Origin: Treponema denticola
Lineage (GTDB): Bacteria > Spirochaetota > Spirochaetia > Treponematales > Treponemataceae
Reading direction: 5' to 3'
Assembly (NCBI RefSeq): GCF_024181405.1
Contig: NZ_CP051302.1
Span: forward strand, 806,001-870,000
DNA: 64,000 nucleotides
The notes under the pieces: model-generated
Seen by the model: only the letters and a program-made list of their open reading frames with translations
The model's database searches: none
What the model was told of the DNA's origin: nothing
Position numbers and translations under genes: made by a program
Part shown: positions 47,375-56,878 of the stretch, piece after piece
Layout of the letters: each line of letters begins with the position of its first letter
How positions within the stretch are numbered: position 1 is the first letter of the stretch

Positions 47375-47403
47375 TTGATATATTGGTATTTTTATGGTAA
47401 AAT
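47375..47403 (+). promoter_or_regulatory. Extended -10 promoter for the miaA-murI-rsgA-mutS2 operon, predicted leaderless
   Basis: TTGATA (47375-47380), 17 bases, then TAAAAT (47398-47403) preceded by TGG. The ATG at 47411 is seven bases further. Five genes follow with gaps of 20 bases or less up to rsgA and 20 bases before mutS2, so this promoter probably serves them all. Confidence 0.55.
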
Positions 47404-47410
47404 AAGCCTT

Positions 47411-48040
47411 ATGAACTTTGTTTTTATTTTAGTTTTACCCTTAGTTTTTTTACTCTATGCCTCATTTTCAAAGGAACAAGGCGGTAAGTTTGCAGCCTTT
47501 TTATTCGGTATTTTGGGTGGGATAGTGTCATTGATAATTGTTTCTTTTTTCCCTTTTTCGAGCCTACAAATTTCATCTTATTTGAGCTCCCATTTATGCC
47601 GCTTTTTCTTCCAGTACTTTTTCTTAAACGCTCTCTTCGGATTGGCTTTTTTCTTTTTGATTTCATGGTCTCTTTCTGAAGAAACTTTAAGCAATAGTTT
47701 GTCTGCTCTTTTCGGCATTTTTAGTGCCGTCTTTGCCTATCTATTTTACAGGAATATCAATACGCCCGATTCAACCGAGCTTATTTTATTCCTCCTTATA
47801 ATAACAGGCACAATCCTTATTTTTGATTTTGTTTACTATGTTTTGTCGGCAAATTTAACGATTTCTATGGATTTTATGGTTTATGCGATAGCCTTTATTT
47901 CTTTTATCATTTTCAGCCTTTTAGGCTCATATGCTCTTGCTAGTTGGTATTTATCCAAATCTTTAAATATGCATACTTTTGTTTCTTGCGGTATGTTTTT
48001 GCTGGGACTTGTTTTAAATATTGTCCGGAATAGGTTGTAA
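47411..48040 (+). CDS. Small polytopic membrane protein, first gene of the miaA operon
   Basis: About 209 residues when started at ATG 47411 (MNFVFILVLPLVFLLYASFS); the frame is open upstream to 47375 but that includes the promoter. Six or so hydrophobic segments with short loops, rich in Phe and Leu, and no motif I can name. It precedes miaA by 12 bases. The divergent neighbour is also a membrane protein, so the two may act together; this is only positional evidence. Confidence 0.65.
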   Translation: MNFVFILVLPLVFLLYASFSKEQGGKFAAFLFGILGGIVSLIIVSFFPFSSLQISSYLSSHLCRFFFQYFFLNALFGLAFFFLISWSLSEETLSNSLSALFGIFSAVFAYLFYRNINTPDSTELILFLLIITGTILIFDFVYYVLSANLTISMDFMVYAIAFISFIIFSLLGSYALASWYLSKSLNMHTFVSCGMFLLGLVLNIVRNRL

Positions 48041-48052
48041 GTTTTTCCTTTT

Positions 48053-48961
48053 ATGAATCTCGATTTTTTGTCTTTATCGGATAAACATAATTCGGTTGTT
48101 GTGCTGGGAGCTACAGCGACGGGAAAGACCTCCTATGCCGTAGGCCTTGCAAAAGAGCTTGGCGGAGAAATCATTTCTGCGGATTCAAGGCAGGTTTATA
48201 AGGGCCTTGACCTAGGTACCGGAAAAGACTTAAAAGAATACGGAGATGTGCCTCATCACCTAATCGATATTTGCACCTTGGAAAGGGAATATAATGTCTT
48301 TGATTTTCAAAATGATGCTTACAAGGCCTTTGAAGATATAAAGAGGAGAAAAAAGCTGCCCATTTTTGCAGGAGGAACGGGGCTTTATCTTGATGCTCTT
48401 ATAAGGGAATACGAACTTATTCCTGTTCCCAAAAATGAAAAATTGAGGGAGTCTTTGGCCGGTAAGAATTTGGCTGACTTACAAAAAGCTTTTTTTGAGT
48501 ACAATGTTCCGATGCATAATAAGACCGACCTTGAAAATATGGATCGGCTTATGCGGGCTATTGAAATTGCGGAATATAAAAAGGCACATCCCGATGCGGT
48601 CAAAATCTTAAATGCAAACCGCCCCGATATCCGCCCCCTTATAATAGGCCTTAAATACCCGCGGGAGATTTTAAGGGAAAGAATAAGGCTTAGACTCTTA
48701 GAGCGTATAAAAGACGGAATGATAGAAGAAACAGAATGCCTTCACAAGGAGGGCTTTTCTTGGGAAAGGCTTGAAAGTTTGGGGCTTGAATATAAATTTA
48801 CGGCTCAATATCTTCAAGGCAAAATAAAATCTAGGGAAGAGTACATTGATTCTCTTTACCGAGCTATTTGTCAGTTTGCGAAGAGGCAGGAAACTTGGTT
48901 TCGGCGTATGGAAAAAAACGGGGTAAAAATAAACTGGTTATTGAAAGAGGTTTTTAATTAG
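48053..48961 (+). CDS. miaA: tRNA dimethylallyltransferase, MiaA
   Basis: A 302-residue protein. VVVLGATATGKTSYAVGLAK (16-35) is the P-loop, IISADSRQVYKGLDLGTGKD the substrate-binding stretch, and FAGGTGLYLDALI the next block. The C-terminal AICQFAKRQETWFRRM closes the family pattern. It adds a dimethylallyl group to A37 of tRNAs that read UNN codons. It sits in an operon with murI, rsgA and mutS2. Confidence 0.95.
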   Translation: MNLDFLSLSDKHNSVVVLGATATGKTSYAVGLAKELGGEIISADSRQVYKGLDLGTGKDLKEYGDVPHHLIDICTLEREYNVFDFQNDAYKAFEDIKRRKKLPIFAGGTGLYLDALIREYELIPVPKNEKLRESLAGKNLADLQKAFFEYNVPMHNKTDLENMDRLMRAIEIAEYKKAHPDAVKILNANRPDIRPLIIGLKYPREILRERIRLRLLERIKDGMIEETECLHKEGFSWERLESLGLEYKFTAQYLQGKIKSREEYIDSLYRAICQFAKRQETWFRRMEKNGVKINWLLKEVFN

Positions 48962-48975
48962 CGTTGGAGGGAAAA

Positions 48976-49791
48976 TTGACTTTAAAACAAAATGTTCAAT
49001 ATGTTTTTATTGATTCAGGCATAGGAGGGCTGCCTTATTTAAGGCATTTAAAAGAATTGGAACCTCAAAGTTCTTGTGCCTATGTCGCAGACACAAAACA
49101 TTTTCCCTATGGAGAAAAAACACTCGAAGAGGTAATAGAATATACCGAAGACCTGGTAAAGAAAATAATAGAAAAACTTAAACCCTCCGTTATAATAATA
49201 GCCTGTAATACGATGACGGTTTCGGCTCTTTCACACTTGCGTAAAAAATTCGAGATACCCTTTGTGGGCACTGTTCCTGCGATAAAACCTGCGGCCTTAA
49301 CAAGTAAAAATAAAAAAATTGCCGTTCTTGCAACCGAAAGAACGGTAAACGATATCTACGTTCAAAATCTCATTGAAGAATTCGGAGCTGATTGTAAGTT
49401 TTTTATGCGTGCAGATTCCGTTTTGGTTTCCAAGATAGAGAACACCTTATTGTCAGGTTCTGAGGAAGATAAAAAGGCCGGAATCCGTCCTGCGGTTGAG
49501 TTTTTTAAATCGGCGGGAACGGATACTGCCGTCCTAGGCTGTACACATTTTCTCCACCTAAGAGATGAGTTTAAATCCGAGTGTGAGCCGAATATAAAGA
49601 TTGTGGACTCTTTGGATGGGGTTGTAAATCAAGCCTTAAAAATATCGCCTCTTCAAAAATCAAAGACGGATAAAAAATTAAAAAATATTCAAAAAGATAT
49701 TTTTTATATCACATCGGAAAAAACTGAAGAGAGTACAAAAAAATATTCTGCCTATGCGGAACTCTTTAATATGACTTTGGGTTACTTATAA
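48976..49791 (+). CDS. murI: Glutamate racemase, MurI
   Basis: About 271 residues. The likely start is TTG 48976, because GGAGG at 48966-48970 stands five bases before it; TTG 48964 lies partly inside that site. No ATG is available, so a rare start is required. FIDSGIGGLPYLRHL, PYGEKT, IACNTMTVSAL (first catalytic Cys) and VLGCTHFLHL (second Cys) match the family. It supplies D-glutamate for peptidoglycan. The stop is one base before the rsgA ATG. Confidence 0.93.
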   Translation: MTLKQNVQYVFIDSGIGGLPYLRHLKELEPQSSCAYVADTKHFPYGEKTLEEVIEYTEDLVKKIIEKLKPSVIIIACNTMTVSALSHLRKKFEIPFVGTVPAIKPAALTSKNKKIAVLATERTVNDIYVQNLIEEFGADCKFFMRADSVLVSKIENTLLSGSEEDKKAGIRPAVEFFKSAGTDTAVLGCTHFLHLRDEFKSECEPNIKIVDSLDGVVNQALKISPLQKSKTDKKLKNIQKDIFYITSEKTEESTKKYSAYAELFNMTLGYL

Positions 49792-49792
49792 A

Positions 49793-50740
49793 ATGAAAGG
49801 ATTGGTTTTAAAAGGATCTAATAATATTTTTTATGTTGAATGTGAAGACGGAAAATTCAGAAGCTGCTCCATTAAGGGGAAGGTTCTAAAAGATTCTGCT
49901 CTTTACTATAATCCTCTTGCTGCCGGAGATTTTATAAATCTTGAGCCCGATACTCACTCTGATGATGAAGGCTTGATAACGGGTTTAATAGAAAGAAAAA
50001 ATTCTTTTTTACGCTTAAATCAAAAACTGAATATGCCCCAGCTTTTAGCTGCAAATATCGACCTGCTTGTTTGTGTTGTTTCTGCTGCAAACCCTCCATT
50101 CCGCCCCCGATTTGTAGACAGAGTTTTAGTGCAAGCCGAGATTCAAAAGATTCCGGTTTTAATTGTTATAAATAAGTGTGATTTAAAAATCTCGGCTGAT
50201 GTAAAAGATAGAATAGAGGACTGGAAAAGGTTGGGCTATAAAACCATCGAAGTATCGGCAAAGGAGGGCTGGGGAATGGATAACTTAATTGAAAGCCTCT
50301 CTGCTAAAACTTCTGCTCTTGTAGGACAGTCAGGAGTTGGTAAGAGCACTCTCTTAAATTTTATCGCCCCCGATTTAAATTTAAAAACTTCTGCAATTTC
50401 GGATAAGTATGACCGAGGTACCCACACGACAACGCAAGGGGAGTATTTTAAAATAAAGGCTCTTACTTCAAAGGGAAAAGAACATTCGATAAACATAATT
50501 GATACGCCGGGTGTGAGGCATTTTGCCATTTACGGCATCGAGCCTGAGGATACGGCCCTATATTTTCCAGAAATGGAAAAGCTCATAGGCTCATGTAAAT
50601 TCGGACTTTCCTGCACCCATACCCATGAACCCGGCTGTGCCCTTTTGGAAGCCCTTAAAAAAGGAAATATTCATAAGGATAGGTATACGAGTTTTGAGCT
50701 TATACATAAAGAATTACAAGAAACGGTAAAGAAGTATTAA
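49793..50740 (+). CDS. rsgA: Ribosome small-subunit GTPase, RsgA
   Basis: A 315-residue circularly permuted GTPase. An N-terminal OB fold is followed by VINKCD (G4), then VGQSGVGKSTLLNF (G1) and IIDTPGVRHF (G3), in the order G4-G1-G3 that defines this family. CKFGLSCTHTHEPGC is the zinc-binding knuckle. It helps late maturation of the 30S subunit. It begins one base after murI. Confidence 0.95.
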   Translation: MKGLVLKGSNNIFYVECEDGKFRSCSIKGKVLKDSALYYNPLAAGDFINLEPDTHSDDEGLITGLIERKNSFLRLNQKLNMPQLLAANIDLLVCVVSAANPPFRPRFVDRVLVQAEIQKIPVLIVINKCDLKISADVKDRIEDWKRLGYKTIEVSAKEGWGMDNLIESLSAKTSALVGQSGVGKSTLLNFIAPDLNLKTSAISDKYDRGTHTTTQGEYFKIKALTSKGKEHSINIIDTPGVRHFAIYGIEPEDTALYFPEMEKLIGSCKFGLSCTHTHEPGCALLEALKKGNIHKDRYTSFELIHKELQETVKKY

Positions 50741-50760
50741 TCGTAGGATAGGAGTATGAT

Positions 50761-53217
50761 ATGACTGAACATACGCTGGAAGTTTTACAGTTTTCGAGGA
50801 TAAGAGAAATTATTGCCTCCTATTGTGTAACTGATGAAGGAAAAGAATTTTGTTTAAAAAAGAATCCTGATACGGATATAAAAAAAATAGAAGAAGAAAA
50901 AAAATTAGGGATTGATTTTTTAAGTCTTTTAAGGGCATATAAGGCTCCTCCAATCAAATATAGGCCCCCTGTTCTTCCTTTTATTGAAGGCATAGAAGTT
51001 GAAGGTGCCGCCCTTGATATTGAAGGCGTTTATTCGGTCGGGCTTTTAGCCTTGTCCGTTTTTTCTTTACACGAATGGTTAAGCCCATTTTTAGAAAATG
51101 AAGACCTAAATGAAAACTCGATTGTTTCCTTTGTAAAAAAAATACCCGATATGCTCCATCTAAAAAAACTTGTATTTTCTTTTATAGATGAAAACGGAGA
51201 ATTGCAAGACCTGCCTTCTTTGAGGGCAATAAAAAATAAGATACGCTCTATCGAGGACGATATAGATAAAACTATGCGGAATTATTTTACAAACGATGCA
51301 ACCCGTCAAATGCTTCAATCCAATCTTCCTACGGTCAAAGACGGAAGACAGGTTATAGCCGTAAGATCAAATTTTAAAGGAAGGATTCCAGGTATCATTC
51401 ATGAGTATTCTCAATCGGGACAAACATTTTATCTTGAACCGGAAGAAATAGTTTTAAAGAATAATGACCTTATCTCCGCTCATGCCGAATATGAGCGTGA
51501 ACTTTTAAGGCTATTGCAGGACTTAACAGCTCAAATTGCAGAGCATACCGAAAACATAAAAGAGGCCTGTGAAGCAATCACAAAATTGGATTGTGTTGCC
51601 GCCGCTTCCCGATGGGCTCATTCCAATAATTGTGTCTTTGCAGGCAGTATAGATTTAAGCTTAAGCCATTCAATAGGCAAGGACGGCAGCCCTGATTCAA
51701 AAGGCACGCCTCTTGCTTTTTATCTTCATCAAGCCCGGCATCCCCTTCTTGGAAAATCGGCTGTTCCTATAGACCTAAAATTATCTAAAGATGATAGGGT
51801 GCTCATCATAACGGGCCCGAATACCGGAGGAAAAACCGTAAGCTTAAAAACGGCAGCTCTCTTTGCTCTGATAAACCAAACAGGCTGGCCCGTTCCTGCA
51901 GGCCCCTTGACCCGTCTTCCTTACTTTGATTTTATAGCCTGTGACATAGGCGATGAGCAGTCTATGGATCAATCCCTTTCTACATTTTCGGCTCACATGA
52001 AAAATGTTTCCGAAATTATAAGGAGGGCAGGGGATAAAAGCCTTATAATTCTTGATGAGCTTGGAAGCGGTACGGATCCTCAAGAAGGATGTGCAATAGC
52101 CATGGCCGTTCTCGATGATCTTTTAGAAAAAAAAGCCTTTGTCTTTGTTACAACCCATCATGGTGCCTTAAAAAATTACGGCTATAGTAAGGAGTCCTGT
52201 GTAAATGCCTCGGTCGAATTTAATCAAAACACATTGAGCCCTACCTATCGGATACTAATGGGAGTTCCCGGAGAAAGCCATGCCGTTGACATAGCCAAGC
52301 GTAACGGTCTTCCTGAACATATAATCGAAAAAGCTCACACCTATTTGGGAAATAACAGGGCCGATGTTTCCGATCTTATCAAGGGTCTTATTCAAAAGCA
52401 TGAAGACCTAAACGAATTTGAACTTCAAAAAAAAGAAGAAGAATTAAAACTTAAAGAAGATAGGCGGCGTTCCGATTTAAAAGAACTTCAATTAAAACAA
52501 AAAGAATTGGAGCTGAAAAAAGACGGAATAAAAAGGCTCGATCTCTTTTTTGAAGAAAAAAGAAAATTTCTTGAAAACCTTGTGCGGGAGCTGAGAGAGG
52601 GAGAGCTAAGCCGAGAAAAAACTTTAAGCGTCAAAAAATGGATTGACGATTTTGAAAAAGACTTGGGCAAAGAACATGAAGCACTTAAACTTGAACAAAC
52701 AAAAATAGACGAAAAACTTCATACTTCAAAAGAAAAAAACAAGGCTCCTCAAAATCCTGAGCTCCGCGAAGGCACAAGGGTTATAATAAAAAGCCTCAAC
52801 CGTAATGGAGAGCTTATCCGTGAAGAAAAAAAAGGAAAGTGGCTTGTTGCCGTCGATAACTTAAAACTTACTATTGCAGAGGACGACATGGAGGCTTGCG
52901 AAAATCAGGAAAAGCTTAAACTTTCTAAACCCATTGTCAGCATTATAAGCGACTCTAGTGCTCCTTCTTCCCGTCCTTCTTTTGAGCTTCGCCTCTTAGG
53001 AATGAGGGCTGAGGAAGCTCAAAAGGCCTTGCAGGATCAGATGGATCTTGCTTTGGTACACGGTATTACCGAATTCGCTATCATTCACGGAAAGGGGCAT
53101 GGAATTCTTCAAGAACTTTCTCACGATTTTTTAAAGAGAAGTCCCTATGTAAAGGCTTTCCGTTTTGCAAAGCCGGAAGAAGGCGGATCGGGAAAGACGA
53201 TAGTAAGCCTAGGCTAA
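50761..53217 (+). CDS. mutS2: MutS2 ATPase/endonuclease
   Basis: An 818-residue protein. [20 protein letters not shown] contains Walker A (352-359); [20 protein letters not shown] is Walker B with the MutS signature. A charged coiled coil runs from about 545 to 660, and a C-terminal Smr domain ends the protein with [20 protein letters not shown] and [13 protein letters not shown]. It lacks the mismatch-recognition domain of MutS. MutS2 proteins act on stalled ribosomes or recombination intermediates, and the location beside rsgA fits the ribosome role. AGGAG precedes the ATG. Confidence 0.95.
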   Translation: MTEHTLEVLQFSRIREIIASYCVTDEGKEFCLKKNPDTDIKKIEEEKKLGIDFLSLLRAYKAPPIKYRPPVLPFIEGIEVEGAALDIEGVYSVGLLALSVFSLHEWLSPFLENEDLNENSIVSFVKKIPDMLHLKKLVFSFIDENGELQDLPSLRAIKNKIRSIEDDIDKTMRNYFTNDATRQMLQSNLPTVKDGRQVIAVRSNFKGRIPGIIHEYSQSGQTFYLEPEEIVLKNNDLISAHAEYERELLRLLQDLTAQIAEHTENIKEACEAITKLDCVAAASRWAHSNNCVFAGSIDLSLSHSIGKDGSPDSKGTPLAFYLHQARHPLLGKSAVPIDLKLSKDDRVLIITGPNTGGKTVSLKTAALFALINQTGWPVPAGPLTRLPYFDFIACDIGDEQSMDQSLSTFSAHMKNVSEIIRRAGDKSLIILDELGSGTDPQEGCAIAMAVLDDLLEKKAFVFVTTHHGALKNYGYSKESCVNASVEFNQNTLSPTYRILMGVPGESHAVDIAKRNGLPEHIIEKAHTYLGNNRADVSDLIKGLIQKHEDLNEFELQKKEEELKLKEDRRRSDLKELQLKQKELELKKDGIKRLDLFFEEKRKFLENLVRELREGELSREKTLSVKKWIDDFEKDLGKEHEALKLEQTKIDEKLHTSKEKNKAPQNPELREGTRVIIKSLNRNGELIREEKKGKWLVAVDNLKLTIAEDDMEACENQEKLKLSKPIVSIISDSSAPSSRPSFELRLLGMRAEEAQKALQDQMDLALVHGITEFAIIHGKGHGILQELSHDFLKRSPYVKAFRFAKPEEGGSGKTIVSLG

Positions 53218-53240
53218 ATCACAACCTCAGCTAACACGGG

Positions 53241-54440
53241 CTAATTTGATTCAAAATTTTCTATTACGTAAAAATCTACGGGGAACCAATTTTCGGGAGC
53301 CGCTATTTCATCGGCTATTTCTCCTATAGGAACATGGGCCGTAGTTTCACAGCCTAGATAGGTTTTTCCATTGTGAGTAAAACAGGTTCCGCTTCCAGGA
53401 CAGTCTACTGCGGCTATGGCATGGGACTTATTCGGAGAAACCAAAAGGACGGCATCTATGTTCATCTGTTTTAACATTAGCACCATAAGAAGAGCCCTGC
53501 TGTCGCAGTCGCCCCTTTTTTCTGTAAGGGCTTGAGGCAAATTCATAAAATCGCTTCCTTTTCTGTCTCTTTCATAGTTAAAATTTTGAACTAAAAAAAG
53601 CAGTTCCTTTGCCGCTTTTTCGGCAAATTCGCTTTGATTGTTTTCATCAAAGAGAGAAGTATATACGGCAAAGGAAGCAGGAGCTATGCGGTTCCATGCA
53701 TCCCTAAAAATTATCTTATAAAAACGCTGCCAAGCTGCGATTAAATTATCATGATTTAAATACATAGTCAAAACAGAAAATTCCCTGTCAATTACCGACT
53801 TGTTTGCTTCCGCATCGGATTCGTCTATCGTAAAGGATATGTTTTTATTGTTAAAAGTATACTCGATAGTTTTTTCTTTTGTTTTAGGATAGAGGGCTGT
53901 TGTAACCGGCCCGGGTTCAAAATAAGACATTGTATCGGTATAAACCGTGTCAAGGGAAGAAATCATGAGGTTTTCGCACTCCTTTGCCTTATCCTTGTAG
54001 GTATAGGTAAGAAGAACCAGCCAGCCTGTTTTATTGGGCAGCTCAAGGCTTAAAACCCAGCCTGAAAGCTCCTTAGGTTTATATTTTTCGGAAGGTGAAT
54101 ATAAAAACGATACCGACGATAAAAGAGCTTCCTTATTTCTCCATACAAAAGGCACATCCTTATGAGTCATTTTTAGCTGTTTAAAAACATGTTCGGCCGC
54201 TTCTTTTGCAGTCTTAAATTGGGGCTCTTCATACAAGGCAATTTGCAAATCAACCGGCAGAATAGCATGCTGAAAAAGGTATCTTTCATTTCCTTCTCTA
54301 TAGGCTAAAACAAAATCCTCAGGCAGGTCAAGTGCATAGCCCCATGAAGGGGAATACATTTGTTCCGCCGAAAGAGAAACACTTAAAAAAAAGAAACAGC
54401 TTAGAAACAAAAAAAATAATAAAACGTTTTTCTTTTTCAT
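53241..54440 (-). CDS. Secreted transglutaminase-like protein
   Basis: About 399 residues from ATG 54440, chosen because GAGGG lies just before it; ATG 54452 adds four residues (MREK). MKKKNVLLFFLFLSCFFFLS followed by VSLSAEQ is a signal peptide. The C-terminal third has LPQALTEKRGDCDSRALLMV, giving the catalytic Cys, then SHAIAAVDCPG with the His and possible Asp of a transglutaminase-like fold. The middle part has no known motif. Likely periplasmic or surface, either a peptidase or a structural relative. It is divergent from the alpha-galactosidase gene. Confidence 0.75.
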   Translation of the reverse strand: MKKKNVLLFFLFLSCFFFLSVSLSAEQMYSPSWGYALDLPEDFVLAYREGNERYLFQHAILPVDLQIALYEEPQFKTAKEAAEHVFKQLKMTHKDVPFVWRNKEALLSSVSFLYSPSEKYKPKELSGWVLSLELPNKTGWLVLLTYTYKDKAKECENLMISSLDTVYTDTMSYFEPGPVTTALYPKTKEKTIEYTFNNKNISFTIDESDAEANKSVIDREFSVLTMYLNHDNLIAAWQRFYKIIFRDAWNRIAPASFAVYTSLFDENNQSEFAEKAAKELLFLVQNFNYERDRKGSDFMNLPQALTEKRGDCDSRALLMVLMLKQMNIDAVLLVSPNKSHAIAAVDCPGSGTCFTHNGKTYLGCETTAHVPIGEIADEIAAPENWFPVDFYVIENFESN

Positions 54441-54463
54441 TTTTTCCCTCATATCACTCTATA

Positions 54464-54469
54464 ATTATA
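54464..54469 (-). promoter_or_regulatory. Putative -10 element of the transglutaminase-like gene
   Basis: On the minus strand a perfect TATAAT (54469-54464) lies 23 bases before ATG 54440 and 11 before ATG 54452. No convincing -35 is seen 16-18 bases upstream. It supports ATG 54440 with its ribosome site as the start. Confidence 0.35.
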
Positions 54470-54514
54470 ACTTATTTTTAATAATAATACTATAGTTTTA
54501 ACATGAAATTTACT

Positions 54515-54543
54515 TTGCATATCCTTCAAAATTATGCTATACT
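54515..54543 (+). promoter_or_regulatory. Extended -10 promoter of the alpha-galactosidase operon, predicted leaderless
   Basis: TTGCAT (54515-54520), 17 bases, then TATACT (54538-54543) preceded by TGC. ATG 54553 follows nine bases later. The bases between are GTTCGGGCT, with no purine-rich ribosome site. Confidence 0.55.
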
Positions 54544-54552
54544 GTTCGGGCT

Positions 54553-56877
54553 ATGATTCAATTTGAAAATGATGTTTTTTATCTGGAAACCGAGAACTCA
54601 AGTTATTGGTTCCGTATAAGTCCCTACGGCCACTTGGAAACCGTGCATTACGGTAAAAAGATGGAAAGAGGCGATATACAGGGGCTCCTTGTAAAAAGAA
54701 CGGCACAGACAGGTTCTTCCGTTTGCTATAACGAAAAAGACCCCCTCTATGTGCTTGATAATATCCCCTTGCAATGGTCGGGAAACGGTAGGGGAGACTA
54801 CCGTTATTCTCCTTGCGAAATAAGAATGCCCGATTCTTCTTTTACGCACGACTTTGTTTATCAATCCCATAAGATAGAAAAGGGCTTAAAACCTATGCAG
54901 TCTCTTCCTTCCGCCATTGACGGAAATGAAGACGCCGAAACCCTTATCATAAATTTAAAAGATATAAACGATGTTAATCTTGCACTCTACTATACGGTGT
55001 TTCCGTCCTTTAATATTATAACAAGGCGTGCCGTCTTGACGAATAATAATGAAAAAGCCTTGGAAATACGCCGCCTTATGAGTATGATGATAGATCTTCC
55101 GGACAGGGGCTTCGATATGTTCACACTTGACGGGAGCTGGATTAAAGAAGCTCATCTCCACAAAAAAGAAATTTCCTATGGGATGTGGGTAAACGAGTCT
55201 ACAACCGGAGCAAGCTCTAACCGTCATAATCCTGGTTTTCTTGTTGCAGCTCACGGGGCAGAGGAGGATAGGGGAGAGGTCTACGGGTTCAACCTTATCT
55301 ACAGCGGCAATCATTTCGGCTTTGTTCAAAAAAGTCAATTGGACTTAATCCGCATAGGTATCGGGATAAGCCCTCATTGTTTTTCTTGGGATTTAAAAAA
55401 AGGTGAAAGCTTTGAAACTCCTGAGGCTCTTCTTTCTTTTTCCGATAGGGGATTTAACGGGCTTCGTTCAAATATGCACGGCTTTATAAATAAGTGCATT
55501 GTAAGAGGCGAATGGAAAGAAAAAGAAAGGCCTGTTTTAATAAACAATTGGGAAGCCGATTTTTTTAAGTTTAACCGCCGAAGCCTTTTACGCTCTGCCC
55601 GTCAGGCAAAAAAGCTGGGGCTTGAGCTTTTTGTGCTTGATGACGGCTGGTTCGGAGACCGGAATAACGATAGTGCAGGCCTCGGCGACTATCGGGTAAA
55701 TACAAAAAAACTCCCCGGCGGAATTAAAAAACTTGCCGACAGGGTGCGTAAAATAGGGCTTGACTTCGGGCTTTGGTTTGAGCCTGAAATGGTAAACGAG
55801 GACAGCGATCTATTTCGTTCTCATCCCGAATGGGCCTTAAAAGAGCCTTTCAGGGAGCCGGTCAGAGGAAGGCATCAGCTCGTCCTTGACCTTTGTCTTA
55901 AAGAAGTGAGGGATTATATAGTTGAAAATGTCTCACGGATTTTAGATGAGGCGGATGTCTCTTATGTAAAATGGGATATGAACCGCCACATATCGGCAGC
56001 TTTTTCTCCTTCTTTAAAAAATCAAGGAGAGTTTTATCACCGTTATATTTTAGGCCTTTATGAAGTCCTAACGAGGATTTTTTCTCCCCGTCCTCATATT
56101 CTGCTTGAAAGCTGTTCTTCAGGGGGAAACCGCTTTGATCTTGGAATGCTTTGCTTTTCTCCCCAGATATGGACTTCGGACAATACCGACCCTGTGGAAA
56201 GGCAGGAAATACAAAGCTCTTTAAGTCTTTTATATCCGCTTTCTGCCATGGGAGCCCATGTTTCGGCCTCGCCACATCAGCAGACCCTAAGGCAAACCTC
56301 CTTGAGTACCCGCTTTAATACCGCCTGTTTCGGGGTCTTAGGTTATGAATTGGATCTAAAATTTTTAACCCATGCCGAAAAAAAAGAAATAAAAGAACAA
56401 GTTTCTTTTTATAAAAAATACAGAAAAATTTTTCAGTTCGGTTCTTTTTCGGTTATAGGTACTCATAAAAATAATCAGAGGCATTGGCAATGTTCTGACG
56501 GCAGGACTGCCATATCAGGCCTTTTTCAGATGAAGGCACGGACTGCCGACGGGCACAGTATTTTAAAAGTTAAAGGAATGAAGGAAAATGCCTTATACGA
56601 GGTTGAAACAAAACCTCAAAGCCTCTATATAAAGCGTTTCGGAGGTTTGATTAAACATGTGCTGCCCATTTCTTTAAACCCTGAGGGGCTTGTTTTAAGA
56701 ACGGTAAACAAGTATTATGCTCTTTTAGATTGTGTAGAAAAATATCGAGCTTCAGGAAAGCTGTTGGACTACGGTATTCTTTTAAATAATCAGTTTATGG
56801 GCACTTATTATAATGATAAGACTCATCTTTGGGGAGACTTCGGTTCCTGTTTATTTGTAACAAAGGAGGTCATTTAA
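54553..56877 (+). CDS. GH36 alpha-galactosidase
   Basis: A 774-residue enzyme with an N-terminal beta-supersandwich domain, a TIM barrel and a C-terminal beta domain. FVLDDGWFGDRNNDSAGLGD, LWFEPEMVNEDSDLF and YVKWDMNRHIS (nucleophile D475) are the bacterial GH36 pattern; ESCSSGGNRFDLGML and IWTSDNTDPVERQ (acid/base D543) complete it. No signal peptide, so it should act in the cytosol on imported alpha-galactosides such as melibiose or raffinose-type sugars. The next gene is a sugar cation symporter, spaced by one base. Confidence 0.93.
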   Translation: MIQFENDVFYLETENSSYWFRISPYGHLETVHYGKKMERGDIQGLLVKRTAQTGSSVCYNEKDPLYVLDNIPLQWSGNGRGDYRYSPCEIRMPDSSFTHDFVYQSHKIEKGLKPMQSLPSAIDGNEDAETLIINLKDINDVNLALYYTVFPSFNIITRRAVLTNNNEKALEIRRLMSMMIDLPDRGFDMFTLDGSWIKEAHLHKKEISYGMWVNESTTGASSNRHNPGFLVAAHGAEEDRGEVYGFNLIYSGNHFGFVQKSQLDLIRIGIGISPHCFSWDLKKGESFETPEALLSFSDRGFNGLRSNMHGFINKCIVRGEWKEKERPVLINNWEADFFKFNRRSLLRSARQAKKLGLELFVLDDGWFGDRNNDSAGLGDYRVNTKKLPGGIKKLADRVRKIGLDFGLWFEPEMVNEDSDLFRSHPEWALKEPFREPVRGRHQLVLDLCLKEVRDYIVENVSRILDEADVSYVKWDMNRHISAAFSPSLKNQGEFYHRYILGLYEVLTRIFSPRPHILLESCSSGGNRFDLGMLCFSPQIWTSDNTDPVERQEIQSSLSLLYPLSAMGAHVSASPHQQTLRQTSLSTRFNTACFGVLGYELDLKFLTHAEKKEIKEQVSFYKKYRKIFQFGSFSVIGTHKNNQRHWQCSDGRTAISGLFQMKARTADGHSILKVKGMKENALYEVETKPQSLYIKRFGGLIKHVLPISLNPEGLVLRTVNKYYALLDCVEKYRASGKLLDYGILLNNQFMGTYYNDKTHLWGDFGSCLFVTKEVI

Positions 56878-56878
56878 A

